DNA of 64,000 nt from Pseudomonas sp. ACM7 (lineage in GTDB: Bacteria > Pseudomonadota > Gammaproteobacteria > Pseudomonadales > Pseudomonadaceae): positions 5,429,969-5,493,968 of the forward strand of contig NZ_CP024866.1 of NCBI RefSeq assembly GCF_004136015.1, in the 5' to 3' direction. This document shows, piece by piece, positions 29,621 to 40,274 of the stretch. Each line of letters opens with the position of its first letter. Position 1 is the first letter of the stretch. Below the pieces are notes generated by a model, which saw only the letters and a list, made by a program, of their open reading frames with translations, had not been told where the DNA came from and searched no databases. A program made the translations under genes and the position numbers.

Positions 29621-29718
29621 CATCGCGAGCAAGCTCGCTCCCACAGGTTGACCGAGTTGCGCGCAAGAATGCGGTCAAATGTGGCAGCGAGCTTGCTCCG
29701 GGCGGCGTTCCGACGATG
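29621..29718. repeat. REP pair including a 33-nt unit repeated at 31.26 kb
   Basis: CATCGCGAGCAAGCTCGCTCCCACAGG is followed by an inverted unit of another type (AGCGAGCTTGCTCCGGGCGG...). The latter's 33 nt (29686-29718) recur exactly at 31260-31292, on the other side of the regulator gene. Confidence 0.8.
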
Positions 29719-29748
29719 CTCTGTCTACAAGTGGAGATGTATGTCTCT

Positions 29749-31164
29749 TTATGGAGACTCCGCAATCCCCAACGCCACCATTTTCTTGTACAGCGTCGAC
29801 CGCCCAAGCCCCAACCGCGCCGCCGCTTCAACAACCTTCCCGCCGCATTGCGCGAGGGTGCTTTCAATCAACTGCCGATCAAACCGCTCCCGAGCCTCAC
29901 TGAAATTCTCATGCGCAACCGGCTCAATCGTTACAGGCGCCACGCGCTCTACCGGAGTGAACGTCCCAATCGCCGCGCGGATATCCGCGGCATTCAGCAT
30001 CAAGTCATCACTGAGCAGTGCGGCGCGTTCGAGTACGTTGCGCAGTTCACGAATATTCCCTGGCCAGGCATGTTGACCCAGCAGGTCCAAGGCTTCGCGG
30101 TTCAATTCGTGCTGACTGCGCAGCTCCTCCAGAATCGCTTCACTGAGGGCTGGCAGGTCATCAAGTCGATCACGCAGCGGCGGGACCTGGATCGGCAGCA
30201 CGTTAAGGCGGTAATAAAGATCGGCGCGAAATTCGCCGCGTTTTATCGCGGCTTCCAGATCCGTGGAGGTTGCGGCAATCACCCGCACATCGCTCTGGAT
30301 CACTTCGTTGGAGCCCACCGGCTCAAATTCTTTTTCCTGCAGTACCCTCAGCAATTTGCTTTGCAGTGGCAGCGGCATGTCGCCGATTTCATCGAGAAAC
30401 AGGGTGCCGCCCTGAGCAATTTGCAACTTGCCAGCGCGGCCCTTGCGATCTGCACCGGTAAACGCGCCGGGCGCGGTGCCGAAGAATTCCGCTTCCAGCA
30501 ACGATTCGGGAATCGCCGCGCTGTTGATACTGACAAAGGCTTTGTGCGCGCGCGGCGAAGCGCCGTGGATCGCCTGGGCCAGCAGCTCTTTGCCGGTGCC
30601 GGTTTCACCGAGCAGCAACACCGGAGACTCGGCGCTCGCGCTGCGCCGGGCGCGGCGTTTGACTTCGAGGCTGGCGGCGCTGGTGCCGATGAAGTGCGCA
30701 AAGTTGTACTTGGTTTGCCGCGCTCGCAGCAGCGAGCGGGTGGAGGCCAATTCTTCCTGCATGCTCATGTAGCGCTTGAGCATCGGCGAGAGGCTGCGCA
30801 ATTCGTCGAACAGCGCAAACCCGATGGCGCCGATCACCACGCCGGCGTCGTCATGAATCGGCAGGCGCATCACCACCAGTGGTTCTTTGGGGGTGTCCTG
30901 CATGTCGAGCAATATCGGCCGCCCCGTGCGTACCACCTCGCGCAACAGACTGCCGGGGATCACACTTTCGCAGGCCTTGCCGATCGCTACTTCCGCCGAT
31001 TCCAGGCCGAAGCGTCGGGCATAGCGCTCGTTCATCCAGACGATGTTCGCATCGCGGTCGACAATCACCGTACCTTCGCTGGACTGCTCGATGATCTCGA
31101 ACAACGAACGGATCGCCAGCAGGCGAACGCGCTGATAGTCCTTGAGGCTTTCGGTGGTGTTCAT
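29749..31164 (-). CDS. Sigma-54-dependent transcriptional activator (HbcR-like)
   Basis: 471 residues. The N-terminal PAS-type sensor region (VIVDRDANIVWMNERYARRF) is followed by an AAA+ domain with Walker A GETGTGKE, the sigma-54 contact loop GAFTGA, and Walker B GGTLFLDEIGDMP. The C-terminal Fis-type HTH is VVEAAARLGLGRSTLYKKM. There is no receiver domain, so it probably responds to a ligand such as 3-hydroxybutyrate. It is directly upstream of the GntP permease, which has a matching sigma-54 promoter. MNTTESLKD is preferred as start; a longer form would run through the REP. Confidence 0.92.
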   Translation of the reverse strand: MNTTESLKDYQRVRLLAIRSLFEIIEQSSEGTVIVDRDANIVWMNERYARRFGLESAEVAIGKACESVIPGSLLREVVRTGRPILLDMQDTPKEPLVVMRLPIHDDAGVVIGAIGFALFDELRSLSPMLKRYMSMQEELASTRSLLRARQTKYNFAHFIGTSAASLEVKRRARRSASAESPVLLLGETGTGKELLAQAIHGASPRAHKAFVSINSAAIPESLLEAEFFGTAPGAFTGADRKGRAGKLQIAQGGTLFLDEIGDMPLPLQSKLLRVLQEKEFEPVGSNEVIQSDVRVIAATSTDLEAAIKRGEFRADLYYRLNVLPIQVPPLRDRLDDLPALSEAILEELRSQHELNREALDLLGQHAWPGNIRELRNVLERAALLSDDLMLNAADIRAAIGTFTPVERVAPVTIEPVAHENFSEARERFDRQLIESTLAQCGGKVVEAAARLGLGRSTLYKKMVALGIAESP

Positions 31165-31202
31165 GGGCGTCATGTCCAAAATGTGTAGTGTCTGTGGGGG
31201 CC

Positions 31203-31292
31203 TCATCGCGAGCAAGCTCGCACACATTTGATCTATGTCGTTCACAAATCTCCTGTGGGAGCGAGCTTGCTCCGGGCGGCGTTCCGACGATG
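31203..31292. repeat. REP pair
   Basis: TCATCGCGAGCAAGCTCGC(A)CACA and an inverted TGTGGGAGCGAGCTTGCTCCGGGCGG unit. The 3' 33 nt are identical to 29686-29718, so the regulator gene is bracketed by copies of the same element. Confidence 0.8.
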
Positions 31293-31328
31293 GCCGTTAC
31301 GCGGTCCAAATGCATAGCGCGATTATGA

Positions 31329-32903
<1,575 letters not shown>

Positions 32904-32917
32904 ATCAACAGTCCGCG

Positions 32918-33940
32918 TCACGATCGTGGGTCAAAGGCATCTCGCAATGCCTCCCCGATAAACACCAGTAAAGAAAGAATCAGCGCCAGGGTAAAAAATG
33001 CCGTTAATCCCAGCCACGGCGCTTGCAGGTTCTGCTTGCCTTGACCGATCAACTCGCCCAGCGATGCACTGCCGGCAGGCATGCCGAAGCCGAGGAAGTC
33101 CAGCGCTGTGAGGGTGGAGATCGCTCCGGTCAGAATGAACGGCAGATAACTCAGCGTCGCGTTCATTGCGTTGGGCAGGATGTGCCGGACGATAACCTTG
33201 CGGTCGGTCAGGCCCAGCGCCCGGGCGGCTTTGACGTATTCCAGGTTGCGTCCGCGCAGGAACTCGGCGCGAACCACGTCCACCAGGGCCAGCCAGGAAA
33301 ACAGCGCCATGATCCCCAGCAGCCACCAGAAATTAGGCTCGACGAACCCCGACAGGATGATCAGCAGGTACAGCACCGGCAGCCCCGACCAAACCTCCAG
33401 CAACCGTTGACCGATCAAGTCGACCCAGCCGCCGTAATAGCCTTGCAGGGCGCCGGCAGCGATGCCGATCAGTGCGCTGACAAAGGTCAGCATCAAGGCA
33501 AACAGGATCGACACCCGCGCACCGAAAATCACTCGGGCCAACACGTCTCGCGCCTGGTCGTCGGTGCCCAGCCAGTTGACCTTCGTCGGCGGGCTAGGCG
33601 CTGGTTGATTGAGGTCATAGTTCGGCGTGTCGTCGCTGAAGGGGATTGGCGGGAACAGCATCCAGCCACCGTCCTGGTGAATCAGCTTCTGCACATAATC
33701 GCTGCGGTAGTCCGCCTGGAACGGCAGCTGCCCACCAAACTCCTGCTCGGTATGACGCTTCAGGGCCGGGAAGTAGAGGGATCCCTGGTAGCTAACGATC
33801 AGCGGCTTGTCGTTGGCGATCAGCTCGCCACCGAGAGTCAAGAGGAACAGGCCGACAAACAACCACAGCGACCACCAGCCACGACGGTTTTTCTTGAAAC
33901 GCTCAAAACGACGACGACCTAACGGCGAGAGCTTGAACAT
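32918..33940 (-). CDS. yejE: Peptide ABC transporter permease, YejE-like
   Basis: 340 residues. One N-terminal TM (WWSLWLFVGLFLLTL) is followed by a large periplasmic loop before the five-helix permease core, the typical YejE layout. The EAA region is YVKAARALGLTDRKVIVRHILP. It shares its start base with the yejB stop (1-nt overlap), so it is coupled. Confidence 0.92.
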   Translation of the reverse strand: MFKLSPLGRRRFERFKKNRRGWWSLWLFVGLFLLTLGGELIANDKPLIVSYQGSLYFPALKRHTEQEFGGQLPFQADYRSDYVQKLIHQDGGWMLFPPIPFSDDTPNYDLNQPAPSPPTKVNWLGTDDQARDVLARVIFGARVSILFALMLTFVSALIGIAAGALQGYYGGWVDLIGQRLLEVWSGLPVLYLLIILSGFVEPNFWWLLGIMALFSWLALVDVVRAEFLRGRNLEYVKAARALGLTDRKVIVRHILPNAMNATLSYLPFILTGAISTLTALDFLGFGMPAGSASLGELIGQGKQNLQAPWLGLTAFFTLALILSLLVFIGEALRDAFDPRS

Positions 33941-35001
33941 CAGGCGTTCCTCGCGGCGAAGTCGATACGCGGGTCGACGAGGGTGTAGCAGAGGTCGCCG
34001 ACCAGTTTTATCAAGAGACCGAACAGCGTGAAGATGAACAGCGAACCGAATACCACCGGATAGTCCCGTGAAACCGCGGCTTCGTAGCTCATGCGACCCA
34101 GGCCGTCGAGGGAGAAGATCACTTCGATCAGCAGGGAGCCGGCGAAAAATACGCTGATGAACGTCTGGGGAATCCCCGAGACCACCAGCAACATTGCATT
34201 GCGAAACACGTGACCGTAAAGCACTCGGCGTTCGCTCAGACCCTTGGCGCGGGCGGTGACCACGTACTGGCGCGTGATTTCATTGAGGAAGGAGTTCTTG
34301 GTCAGAATGGTCAGCGTGGCGAACCCGCCGATCACCAGCGCCGTCACCGGCAATACCAGGTGCCAGAAGTAGTCGGCGATTTTGCCCACGGTCGACAGCG
34401 ATTCGAAGTTGTCCGAGACCAGCCCGCGCACCGGGAACCAGTTCAGCGAGGTGCCACCGGCGAAGACCACGATCAGGAACATCGCGAACAGGAACGCCGG
34501 CATGGCGTAGCCGATGACGATCGCGGTGCTGCTCCAGATATCGAAGTGGCTGCCGTGGTGCACGGCCTTGCGGATGCCCAAGGGAATCGACACCAGGTAG
34601 GTGATCAGCGTCGCCCAGAGCCCAAGGGAAATGGTCACCGGCATTTTTTCCAGGATCAGGTCGGTGACGGTCGCACCACGGAAAAAGCTCTTGCCGAAGT
34701 CCAGGCGCGCGTAACTGGTGAGCATCAGCCACAGGCGTTCGTGCGCCGGCTTATCGAAGCCGTATTGCTTTTCGATGTCCTTGATCAGTTGCGGGTCGAG
34801 GCCGCGACTGGATCGGGAGGTGCCGGACATGCGTTCACCGGAACCGCCACCGACACTCGCGCCGCCGATGCCTTGCAAGTGCGCGATGGCCTGTTCCACC
34901 GGGCCGCCCGGCGCGGCCTGGACGATGATGAAGTTGACCAGAAGAATGATCACCAGCGTCGGAATGATCAGCAGCAGACGCCGCAGTATGTAAGCCCACA
35001 T
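33940..35001 (-). CDS. yejB: Peptide ABC transporter permease, YejB-like
   Basis: 353 residues of DppB-type permease. The N-terminus [20 protein letters not shown] is followed by a loop of about 80 residues with [20 protein letters not shown], then the core with EAA region [20 protein letters not shown]. It overlaps yejA (stop TGA shares ATGA with its start). It is an inner-membrane pore half with YejE. Confidence 0.92.
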   Translation of the reverse strand: MWAYILRRLLLIIPTLVIILLVNFIIVQAAPGGPVEQAIAHLQGIGGASVGGGSGERMSGTSRSSRGLDPQLIKDIEKQYGFDKPAHERLWLMLTSYARLDFGKSFFRGATVTDLILEKMPVTISLGLWATLITYLVSIPLGIRKAVHHGSHFDIWSSTAIVIGYAMPAFLFAMFLIVVFAGGTSLNWFPVRGLVSDNFESLSTVGKIADYFWHLVLPVTALVIGGFATLTILTKNSFLNEITRQYVVTARAKGLSERRVLYGHVFRNAMLLVVSGIPQTFISVFFAGSLLIEVIFSLDGLGRMSYEAAVSRDYPVVFGSLFIFTLFGLLIKLVGDLCYTLVDPRIDFAARNA

Positions 35002-36869
35002 CAGTGCGGCCCTCCGGGTTTGCCACGGCTGATTTGCTCAGCGGTCATCTGTTGGTTGGTCAGCGGTGTGGTGCTGATTTCCCACCAGCTCTCGATGGCT
35101 TCGTCATTGCTCGCTTGCTCGTTGGGCCTGCCGAAACGGTTCCACCACACGGTGGAGCTGCCCGGCGGGTAATAGTTGGGAATCCAGTAGTAGTTCCATT
35201 GCAGCACCCGGTCCAGCGCGTGGGCGTAGTGCAGCATTTCGGGTTGGGTGGTGGCGCGAACCAGCCCGGCGATCAGTGTGTCGACCGCCGGATTTTTCAA
35301 CACCATGTAGTTATTGGCGCCAGGGTCGTTGGCCGAGACCGAGCCGAAGTAATTGAGCAGTTCGCCCCCGGGCGACGTCGTGACCGGGTAGCCGGTGACG
35401 ATCATGTCGTAGTCGCGGCTCATCAGGCGATTCACGTATTGGGACGAGTCGATGCGGCGGATGTTCATGTCGATGCCGATTTGTTTCAGGGTGCGCTTAT
35501 AAGGCAGCAGCAACCGGTCCATGCCGTTCTGGCTGACCAGGAAAGTGAAACTCAGCGGCGTGCCTTCGGCGTTGACCAGTTGATCGCCATCGGGTTTCCA
35601 GCCGGCCTGTTCGAGCAAGTCGAGTGCCTGCAACTGTTTGTCGCGTATCACGCCACTGCCGTCGGTTTTCGGTGCCTGGAAAACCTGGGTGAACACCTCG
35701 TCGGGGACCTGCCCGCGCAGCGGTTCGAGAATCGCCAGTTCGCCGGCGTCCGGCAGTTGTCGGGCGGCGAGGTCGGTGTTGGAAAAGTAACTCTGCTGGC
35801 GGATGTACATGTCGCGCATCATCTGCCGGTTGCTCCACTCGAAATCCCAGAGCATGACCAGCGCCTGACGCACTCGACGGTCCTGGAACAGCGGGTTTTG
35901 CAGGTTGAACACAAAGCCCTGAGCCGGTTGGGGGGCTTGGGTTGCCAGGTGCGCCTTTTGCAGGCGCCCGTCGCTCAGGGCCGGGCTGTCGTAGCCAATG
36001 GAGAAACCGGTGGCGGAGAATTCGCGGTTGTAGTCGTAAGCACCGCCGCGCAGGACTTGGCGGGCGACGTCGGTATCGCCGAAGTACTCGATGCTGAAAA
36101 GATCGAAGTTGTAGAGGCCGCGGCTGACCGGTAAATCCTTGCCCCACCAATCGGCATTGCGCGTGAAGGTGATGCTGCGACCGGAGTCGACTTTGCTCAC
36201 CCTGTAGGGGCCACTGCCCAAAGGTGGCTCATAACCGCCACCATTGGCGAAGTCGCGAGTCTTCCACCAATGCTCGGGAAACACCGGCAAGGTCGCGATA
36301 TCAAGGGGCAGGGTACGGTTTTCATTACTTTTAAAGTCGAACCGAACCGTCAGAGGTGATTCCACTTCGACGCCTTTGACATCGGCAAATTGAGTGCGAT
36401 AACGCAGGCTGCCCTGGGTCATCAACAGGTCGAAGGTGTAACGAACGTCTTCGGCCGTGATCGGTTTGCCGTCTGCAAAACGGGCCTTGGGGTTCAGGTA
36501 GAAGCGCAGGAACAAGCCGTCGTCCGAGCGCTCCATCTTCTGTGCCACCAGACCGTACACGGTGTATGGCTCGTCCAGCGAACGCTGGGCGAGAGGCGAG
36601 TAAAGCAGGCCGTCGATCTGTGTGACGCCAATGCCTTTGTCGATGTAAGGCAACATATGATCGAAATGACCGATTTCGACGGCCGAGCGGCGCATCGTGC
36701 CACCCTTGGGGGCTTGCGGGTTTGTGTAGGCAAAATGACTAAAGCCGGCAGGATACTTCGCCGGTTCACCGTACACGGTCAACGCATGTTGCGGTGCTGC
36801 ATTCACACCGGCGGCGCCCAACAACAGGGCCACGGCCGTGAACAATAAAGTAGGGAAAGCCAGTCGCAT
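35001..36869 (-). CDS. yejA: Extracellular peptide-binding protein, YejA-like (SBP family 5)
   Basis: About 622 residues. It has a signal peptide ([24 protein letters not shown], cut before APQHALTVY), then the SBP_bac_5 fold ([40 protein letters not shown]). In enterobacteria YejABEF imports oligopeptides and translocates microcin C. It is first in a tightly overlapping four-gene operon. An upstream GTG start would put residues ahead of the signal peptide and is rejected. Confidence 0.92.
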   Translation of the reverse strand: MRLAFPTLLFTAVALLLGAAGVNAAPQHALTVYGEPAKYPAGFSHFAYTNPQAPKGGTMRRSAVEIGHFDHMLPYIDKGIGVTQIDGLLYSPLAQRSLDEPYTVYGLVAQKMERSDDGLFLRFYLNPKARFADGKPITAEDVRYTFDLLMTQGSLRYRTQFADVKGVEVESPLTVRFDFKSNENRTLPLDIATLPVFPEHWWKTRDFANGGGYEPPLGSGPYRVSKVDSGRSITFTRNADWWGKDLPVSRGLYNFDLFSIEYFGDTDVARQVLRGGAYDYNREFSATGFSIGYDSPALSDGRLQKAHLATQAPQPAQGFVFNLQNPLFQDRRVRQALVMLWDFEWSNRQMMRDMYIRQQSYFSNTDLAARQLPDAGELAILEPLRGQVPDEVFTQVFQAPKTDGSGVIRDKQLQALDLLEQAGWKPDGDQLVNAEGTPLSFTFLVSQNGMDRLLLPYKRTLKQIGIDMNIRRIDSSQYVNRLMSRDYDMIVTGYPVTTSPGGELLNYFGSVSANDPGANNYMVLKNPAVDTLIAGLVRATTQPEMLHYAHALDRVLQWNYYWIPNYYPPGSSTVWWNRFGRPNEQASNDEAIESWWEISTTPLTNQQMTAEQISRGKPGGPH

Positions 36870-36958
36870 TGTCAGCCTTAGAGCCGGGTGGTCAATAACC
36901 GCAATTTGTACGCTAGCGGCGCGTCCCTTGCCACCCGTATCACGTATCCGAAACACAA

Positions 36959-36980
36959 CGGCCCACCAAAAGGCGGGCCG
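36959..36980 (-). terminator. Intrinsic terminator of the parvulin gene
   Basis: Read on the minus strand the arms CGGCCCGCC and GGTGGGCCG (one G-T pair) surround TTTT and are followed by TTGTGTTTC. It lies 25 nt beyond the parvulin stop and before yejA, isolating the operon. Confidence 0.78.
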
Positions 36981-37004
36981 CTGTGCAGAAAACTTAAAGG
37001 TTGA

Positions 37005-37286
37005 TCAGTCCTGACGGCTGGTCACTTCCAGCAGGTGGTAACCGAACTGGGTCTTGACCGGGCCTTGCACCACGTTGATCGGTGCGCTGAAGACCACGGC
37101 GTCGAATTCCTTGACCATCTGGCCTGGACCGAACGAACCCAGATCACCGCCCTGGCGGCTGGAAGGGCAAGTGGAGTTGGTTTTGGCGACTTCGGCGAAA
37201 TCAGCGCCGCCTTCGATTTGGGCTTTCAATTCGTTGCACTTGGCTTCGCTGGCAACGAGGATGTGACGGGCAGTGGCTTTGGCCAT
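37005..37286 (-). CDS. Parvulin-type peptidyl-prolyl isomerase (PpiC)
   Basis: 93 residues, a single rotamase domain. It begins AKATARHILVASEAKCNELK, contains STCPSSRQGGDLGSFGPGQMV, and ends KTQFGYHLLEVTSRQD. No signal peptide. It is a paralogue of the parvulin near 17 kb. The start has AAGGAG 6-7 nt upstream. It is likely a cytosolic folding helper, with an independent terminator downstream. Confidence 0.95.
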   Translation of the reverse strand: MAKATARHILVASEAKCNELKAQIEGGADFAEVAKTNSTCPSSRQGGDLGSFGPGQMVKEFDAVVFSAPINVVQGPVKTQFGYHLLEVTSRQD

Positions 37287-37392
37287 GGAAAAATACTCCT
37301 TTCAATGTTCAGTAAAGTGCGGAGCCTACCGGATTCAGTGGTCTATTTCTCCTCAAAGTTCCCTCCAGTTCGCACAGATCGCTGGCATTCCT

Positions 37393-38274
37393 TTATAGAC
37401 CGGCATTTCTCAGACGCTCCGCATGCTGCACATACAGGGCAATCGGGTCGATGCCCTTGCGCAACGGACCGGCGGCCTGGCTGAGGCTGTCCAGATGATC
37501 CAACGGATAGTCGGACCGGATGACTTTGCCCAAATGGGAGCTGTAGCGGCCAACCAGGCCGTCGTTCTGCTCGGGTTCGGTGGTGAAGTATCGGGAAAAG
37601 GCGCGGAGGAACCCGTGCAGCGGACTCAGTGCATCAAGCCCTTTGTCGAGAATGTCGCCCTGCAGGGTGCCGCTCCAGGAGTAATAACGTACGCCGCCGA
37701 CCAGTTCGCGACCCTTGCCGCCCCAGGTTTTCGGCAATCCCTGGGGGTACTTGTCGTTGAACGCGCCTACGCCTTCGGTGGTCAGGGCATTCAGAGCGGC
37801 GATGGCGTTCTGCGGCAGGTGACGGTGGCCGCTGAGCAACGATAGAAAGTCTGCAAACAACGTTGCAACTGTCGAGGCGACGTGTTCCGGCAGGCGCCCG
37901 GGCGTCAGCGCCTTGCGCAAGAAGTCGGCCAGTTCCGAGCCGTGATTCGGTCCGCTGACGGAGGTCACCGAAGCGATTGCCTCCGGCGCTGTCGCCGCCG
38001 CATACCGTGCAGCGAGTGCGCCTTGGCTGTGGCCGATCAGGTTGACTTTGTTTGCACCGGTTCCTTCCAGTACCCGCTCGATCTGCGCCAGAAGTTGGTC
38101 GCCGCGGACTTCATTGCTATGGGTAGCCGACAAGTGCGGGATAAACACTCTTGCGCCTGCACTCCTGAGGGCCTGCTTGACGTCATGGAAGAGTTCGACC
38201 TTGCCGATGCGATCGAAGCCGAAGAGCCCGTGGACCAACAGGATCGGATACTGAGTAGTTGCATTCCGTAGCAT
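37393..38274 (-). CDS. Triacylglycerol lipase (alpha/beta hydrolase, LipA family I.1-like)
   Basis: 293 residues. The oxyanion region is YPILLVHGLFGFD, the nucleophile elbow is GHSQGALAARY, and the Asp/His region around NDGLVGRYSSHLGKVI fits Pseudomonas family I lipases. The usual nucleophile motif there is GHSHGG; here it is GHSQGA. No cleavable signal peptide is seen (MLRNATTQYPIL). That sets it apart from the classical foldase-dependent lipases, and no lif gene follows. Secretion by a type I system would need a C-terminal signal that I do not see. Confidence 0.85.
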   Translation of the reverse strand: MLRNATTQYPILLVHGLFGFDRIGKVELFHDVKQALRSAGARVFIPHLSATHSNEVRGDQLLAQIERVLEGTGANKVNLIGHSQGALAARYAAATAPEAIASVTSVSGPNHGSELADFLRKALTPGRLPEHVASTVATLFADFLSLLSGHRHLPQNAIAALNALTTEGVGAFNDKYPQGLPKTWGGKGRELVGGVRYYSWSGTLQGDILDKGLDALSPLHGFLRAFSRYFTTEPEQNDGLVGRYSSHLGKVIRSDYPLDHLDSLSQAAGPLRKGIDPIALYVQHAERLRNAGL

Positions 38275-38562
38275 GTTCTTTCCTTTTTCGCAGTCGTTCA
38301 GAGGTGTGTTGATGGGCTCACTCTAAAGCACACCCGCTGTTCGGCGTTGTATGAAAAAGCCGCTGTAACCTGATGAAAACGGAATAGAAAATGTACGAAA
38401 GTTCGAAAGTACATGAGGTCTTGGTCGGAATATTTGGACATCTTTTTATCTGTAACAGAGCGTTTTACTGCGATGGCCTACTCCGCGAACACCCTTTGCC
38501 TGTTAATCGTGTCTCGATTCCGACGTCCAGTCCTCGATGGGAGGACTGGAAGAGGGTATGGC
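38275..38562. other. 288-bp intergenic region between lipase start and DAHP synthase end
   Basis: It holds a perfect 10-bp stem TCCAGTCCTC/GAGGACTGGA (38526-38550) just beyond the DAHP synthase stop. It has no clear U-tract. The AT-rich stretch 38370-38470 probably contains the lipase promoter. No gene recognised. Confidence 0.55.
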
Positions 38563-39651
38563 TCACGCCGATTGTTGATCGCTGCTCTGCGCTCTGAGCC
38601 GGTCGGCTGCCTGGCGCAACAATGATTCCGTCCCGCTCCAGCCAAGGCAGCCGTCCGTGACTGACACGCCGTAACGCATGGACGGGCTCAGCGGTTGGCA
38701 GCCTTCAAACAGATGACTCTCGATCATCATGCCGATCAGTGATCGATCACCTTGCAGGCGCTGTTCAAGCACATCGTTAAACACCGCTGGCTGACGCAAC
38801 GGGTCTTTGCCGCTGTTGGCATGGCTGCAGTCGACCATGATCCGGGCCGGGATCTTCAGTTTGGTCAAATCGCTGTTCACCCGGGCGACGCTGTCGCGGT
38901 CGTAGTTCGGCCCGCGGTGTCCGCCACGCAGCACCAGGTGGGTGTCGGGATTGCCCGGTGTTTGAATGATTGCCGGATGACCCTGGCTGTCGACACCGAA
39001 ATGGCGATGCGGATGGGCGGCGGAGCGCATGGCATCGCTGGCCACACCGACACCACCATCGGTGCCGTTCTTGAAGCCGACCGGCATGCTCAGGCCGCTG
39101 GCCATTTCCCGGTGGATCTGCGATTCGGTGGTGCGAGCGCCAATAGCGACCCAGCTCAGCAGATCGTCGAAGTAGCCGGCAGCCATCGGTTGCAGCAGTT
39201 CGGTTGCAATCGGCAGTCCAAGGCGGAGCATTTCGCGCATCAACTCGCGGGACAGCGTCAAGCCGCCGGCCATGTCATCGCTGCCATCCAGATGGGGATC
39301 GTAGGCCAGGCCTTTCCAGCCGATGGTGGTGCGGGGTTTTTCGACGTAGGCGCGCATCACCAGCAGCATTTCATCACTGACCTCGGCGGCGAGGCGGGCG
39401 AGGTTGCCGGCGTATTCGAGGGCGGACTGAGGATCGTGAATCGAGCAGGGGCCGACGATGACCAGCAGACGGGAGTCTTCACCGTTGAGGATCGCGCGAA
39501 CCGCTTGGCGGTGGGCGGCGACTTGCTGGCTCAGGACGTTGCTGAGTGGCAGTTGCTGTTTGAGTTGCAATGAGCTGGGCAGACGCTGGGTCAGCGCTTC
39601 ATTGGCAGGGCTCAAGGTGGACAGCGGCAGTGCAGAGACGGACGAGTTCAT
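38563..39651 (-). CDS. 3-deoxy-7-phosphoheptulonate (DAHP) synthase, class I
   Basis: 362 residues. The signature LLVIVGPCSIHDPQSALEYA and the KPRTTIGWKGLAYDP and PVGFKNGTDG motifs of AroF/G/H-type enzymes are present. The PEP/E4P binding and metal residues (C in GPCSI, H in IMVDCSHANSGKDP region) look intact. It makes the first committed step of aromatic amino acid synthesis. The start MNSSVSAL is chosen over an in-frame start 14 codons upstream. Its leader holds an aromatic-rich peptide and a terminator, so it is probably controlled by attenuation according to charged Phe/Tyr/Trp tRNA. Confidence 0.93.
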   Translation of the reverse strand: MNSSVSALPLSTLSPANEALTQRLPSSLQLKQQLPLSNVLSQQVAAHRQAVRAILNGEDSRLLVIVGPCSIHDPQSALEYAGNLARLAAEVSDEMLLVMRAYVEKPRTTIGWKGLAYDPHLDGSDDMAGGLTLSRELMREMLRLGLPIATELLQPMAAGYFDDLLSWVAIGARTTESQIHREMASGLSMPVGFKNGTDGGVGVASDAMRSAAHPHRHFGVDSQGHPAIIQTPGNPDTHLVLRGGHRGPNYDRDSVARVNSDLTKLKIPARIMVDCSHANSGKDPLRQPAVFNDVLEQRLQGDRSLIGMMIESHLFEGCQPLSPSMRYGVSVTDGCLGWSGTESLLRQAADRLRAQSSDQQSA

Positions 39652-39850
39652 ATTCGGGCTTCCTGGGCTGGCGGCGGGTTCGTTCCCGCGCACTCGGCCC
39701 TACTGGGGTGTTCGACAATTGGCCGGATTGGCTGCGTGTGTGCTTGCCACCTGTGGGTGACCGATCGGAGGCGGCAGGCTGTCCCGAGCGGAGGCTGCTA
39801 AATCGCCAGGCGGTAAAACTGTCGTAACGGTAGTAAGTGGCGTAGTTCAT
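39599..39850 (-). CDS. Second short aromatic-rich ORF between attenuator and DAHP synthase
   Basis: 83 codons starting MNYATYYRYDSFTAWRF, with 4 Tyr, 2 Phe and 1 Trp in the first 17 residues. It has a strong SD (AGAGGA, 7 nt before ATG). It begins about 45 nt after the terminator and runs 52 nt into the DAHP synthase gene in another frame. The later residues look non-conserved and Arg/Pro-rich, so only the beginning may matter. It could be a second ribosome sensor or a translational coupling element. It could also be chance, but the SD plus Tyr run is suggestive. Confidence 0.5.
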   Translation of the reverse strand: MNYATYYRYDSFTAWRFSSLRSGQPAASDRSPTGGKHTRSQSGQLSNTPVGPSARERTRRQPRKPEYELVRLCTAAVHLEPCQ

Positions 39851-39896
39851 TTTTGAATCCTCTGGTTGTCTGGTGTGTCGCTAAAAATGTGCGGGG

Positions 39897-39938
39897 CTGA
39901 AAAAACAAAACCCCCGGTCGGGAAGCCGACCGGGGGTT
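39897..39938 (-). terminator. Rho-independent terminator (attenuator) in the DAHP synthase leader
   Basis: On the minus strand CCCCCGGTCGG-CTTC-CCGACCGGGGG (11-bp perfect stem, 39936-39911) is followed by TTTTGTTTTTTC. It is placed 47 nt after the stop of the aromatic leader peptide and about 250 nt before the structural gene, as expected for an attenuator. Confidence 0.9.
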
Positions 39939-39985
39939 GATAATTCTCTGGTGGCGACCCGTTTAAAGTGGGCGCCGTGTGGGTA

Positions 39986-40114
39986 TCAGGCGCGCCAGTG
40001 GCTAAACCAATACCCAAAATAAAAGCTGATCGGAGCACAAACGTCATTCACCCGGGCAGCCGACACCGAGCGCAGGGCGCTGACGGTACGAAGCTGTGAG
40101 AGGGCGTTGAACAT
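39986..40114 (-). CDS. Aromatic-rich leader peptide of the DAHP synthase attenuator
   Basis: 42 residues starting MFNALSQLRT, with an SD (GGAG) upstream. Codons 31-40 encode FYFGYWFSHW: 3 Phe, 2 Tyr and 2 Trp among ten. The codons GGG TAT (Gly34-Tyr35) form the 5' arm (40015-40010) of a hairpin with ATACCC just after the stop codon (39986-39981), as in classical 1:2 pause structures. A strong terminator follows. I infer that ribosome stalling at aromatic codons prevents termination, raising DAHP synthase when aromatic amino acids run short. Confidence 0.88.
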   Translation of the reverse strand: MFNALSQLRTVSALRSVSAARVNDVCAPISFYFGYWFSHWRA

Positions 40115-40274
40115 GGTTTATCTCCGATGAATGTGCCGAGCTTACTCGAGGCCGGTACACGGATTCAATCAGAAAATGCTATCGATCACCGACGGCATTT
40201 TCTATCGCTTGAGTGCGTCACCGGTTGTGACACACTTTGTGTTCCGCTTACGTACAACGTTACAAGGACGAACC

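Noticed and set aside
39847..40047. 66-codon frame starting MTFVLRSAF on the minus strand in the DAHP synthase leader
   Set aside because: It overlaps the aromatic leader peptide in another frame, lacks a good SD and crosses the terminator stem.
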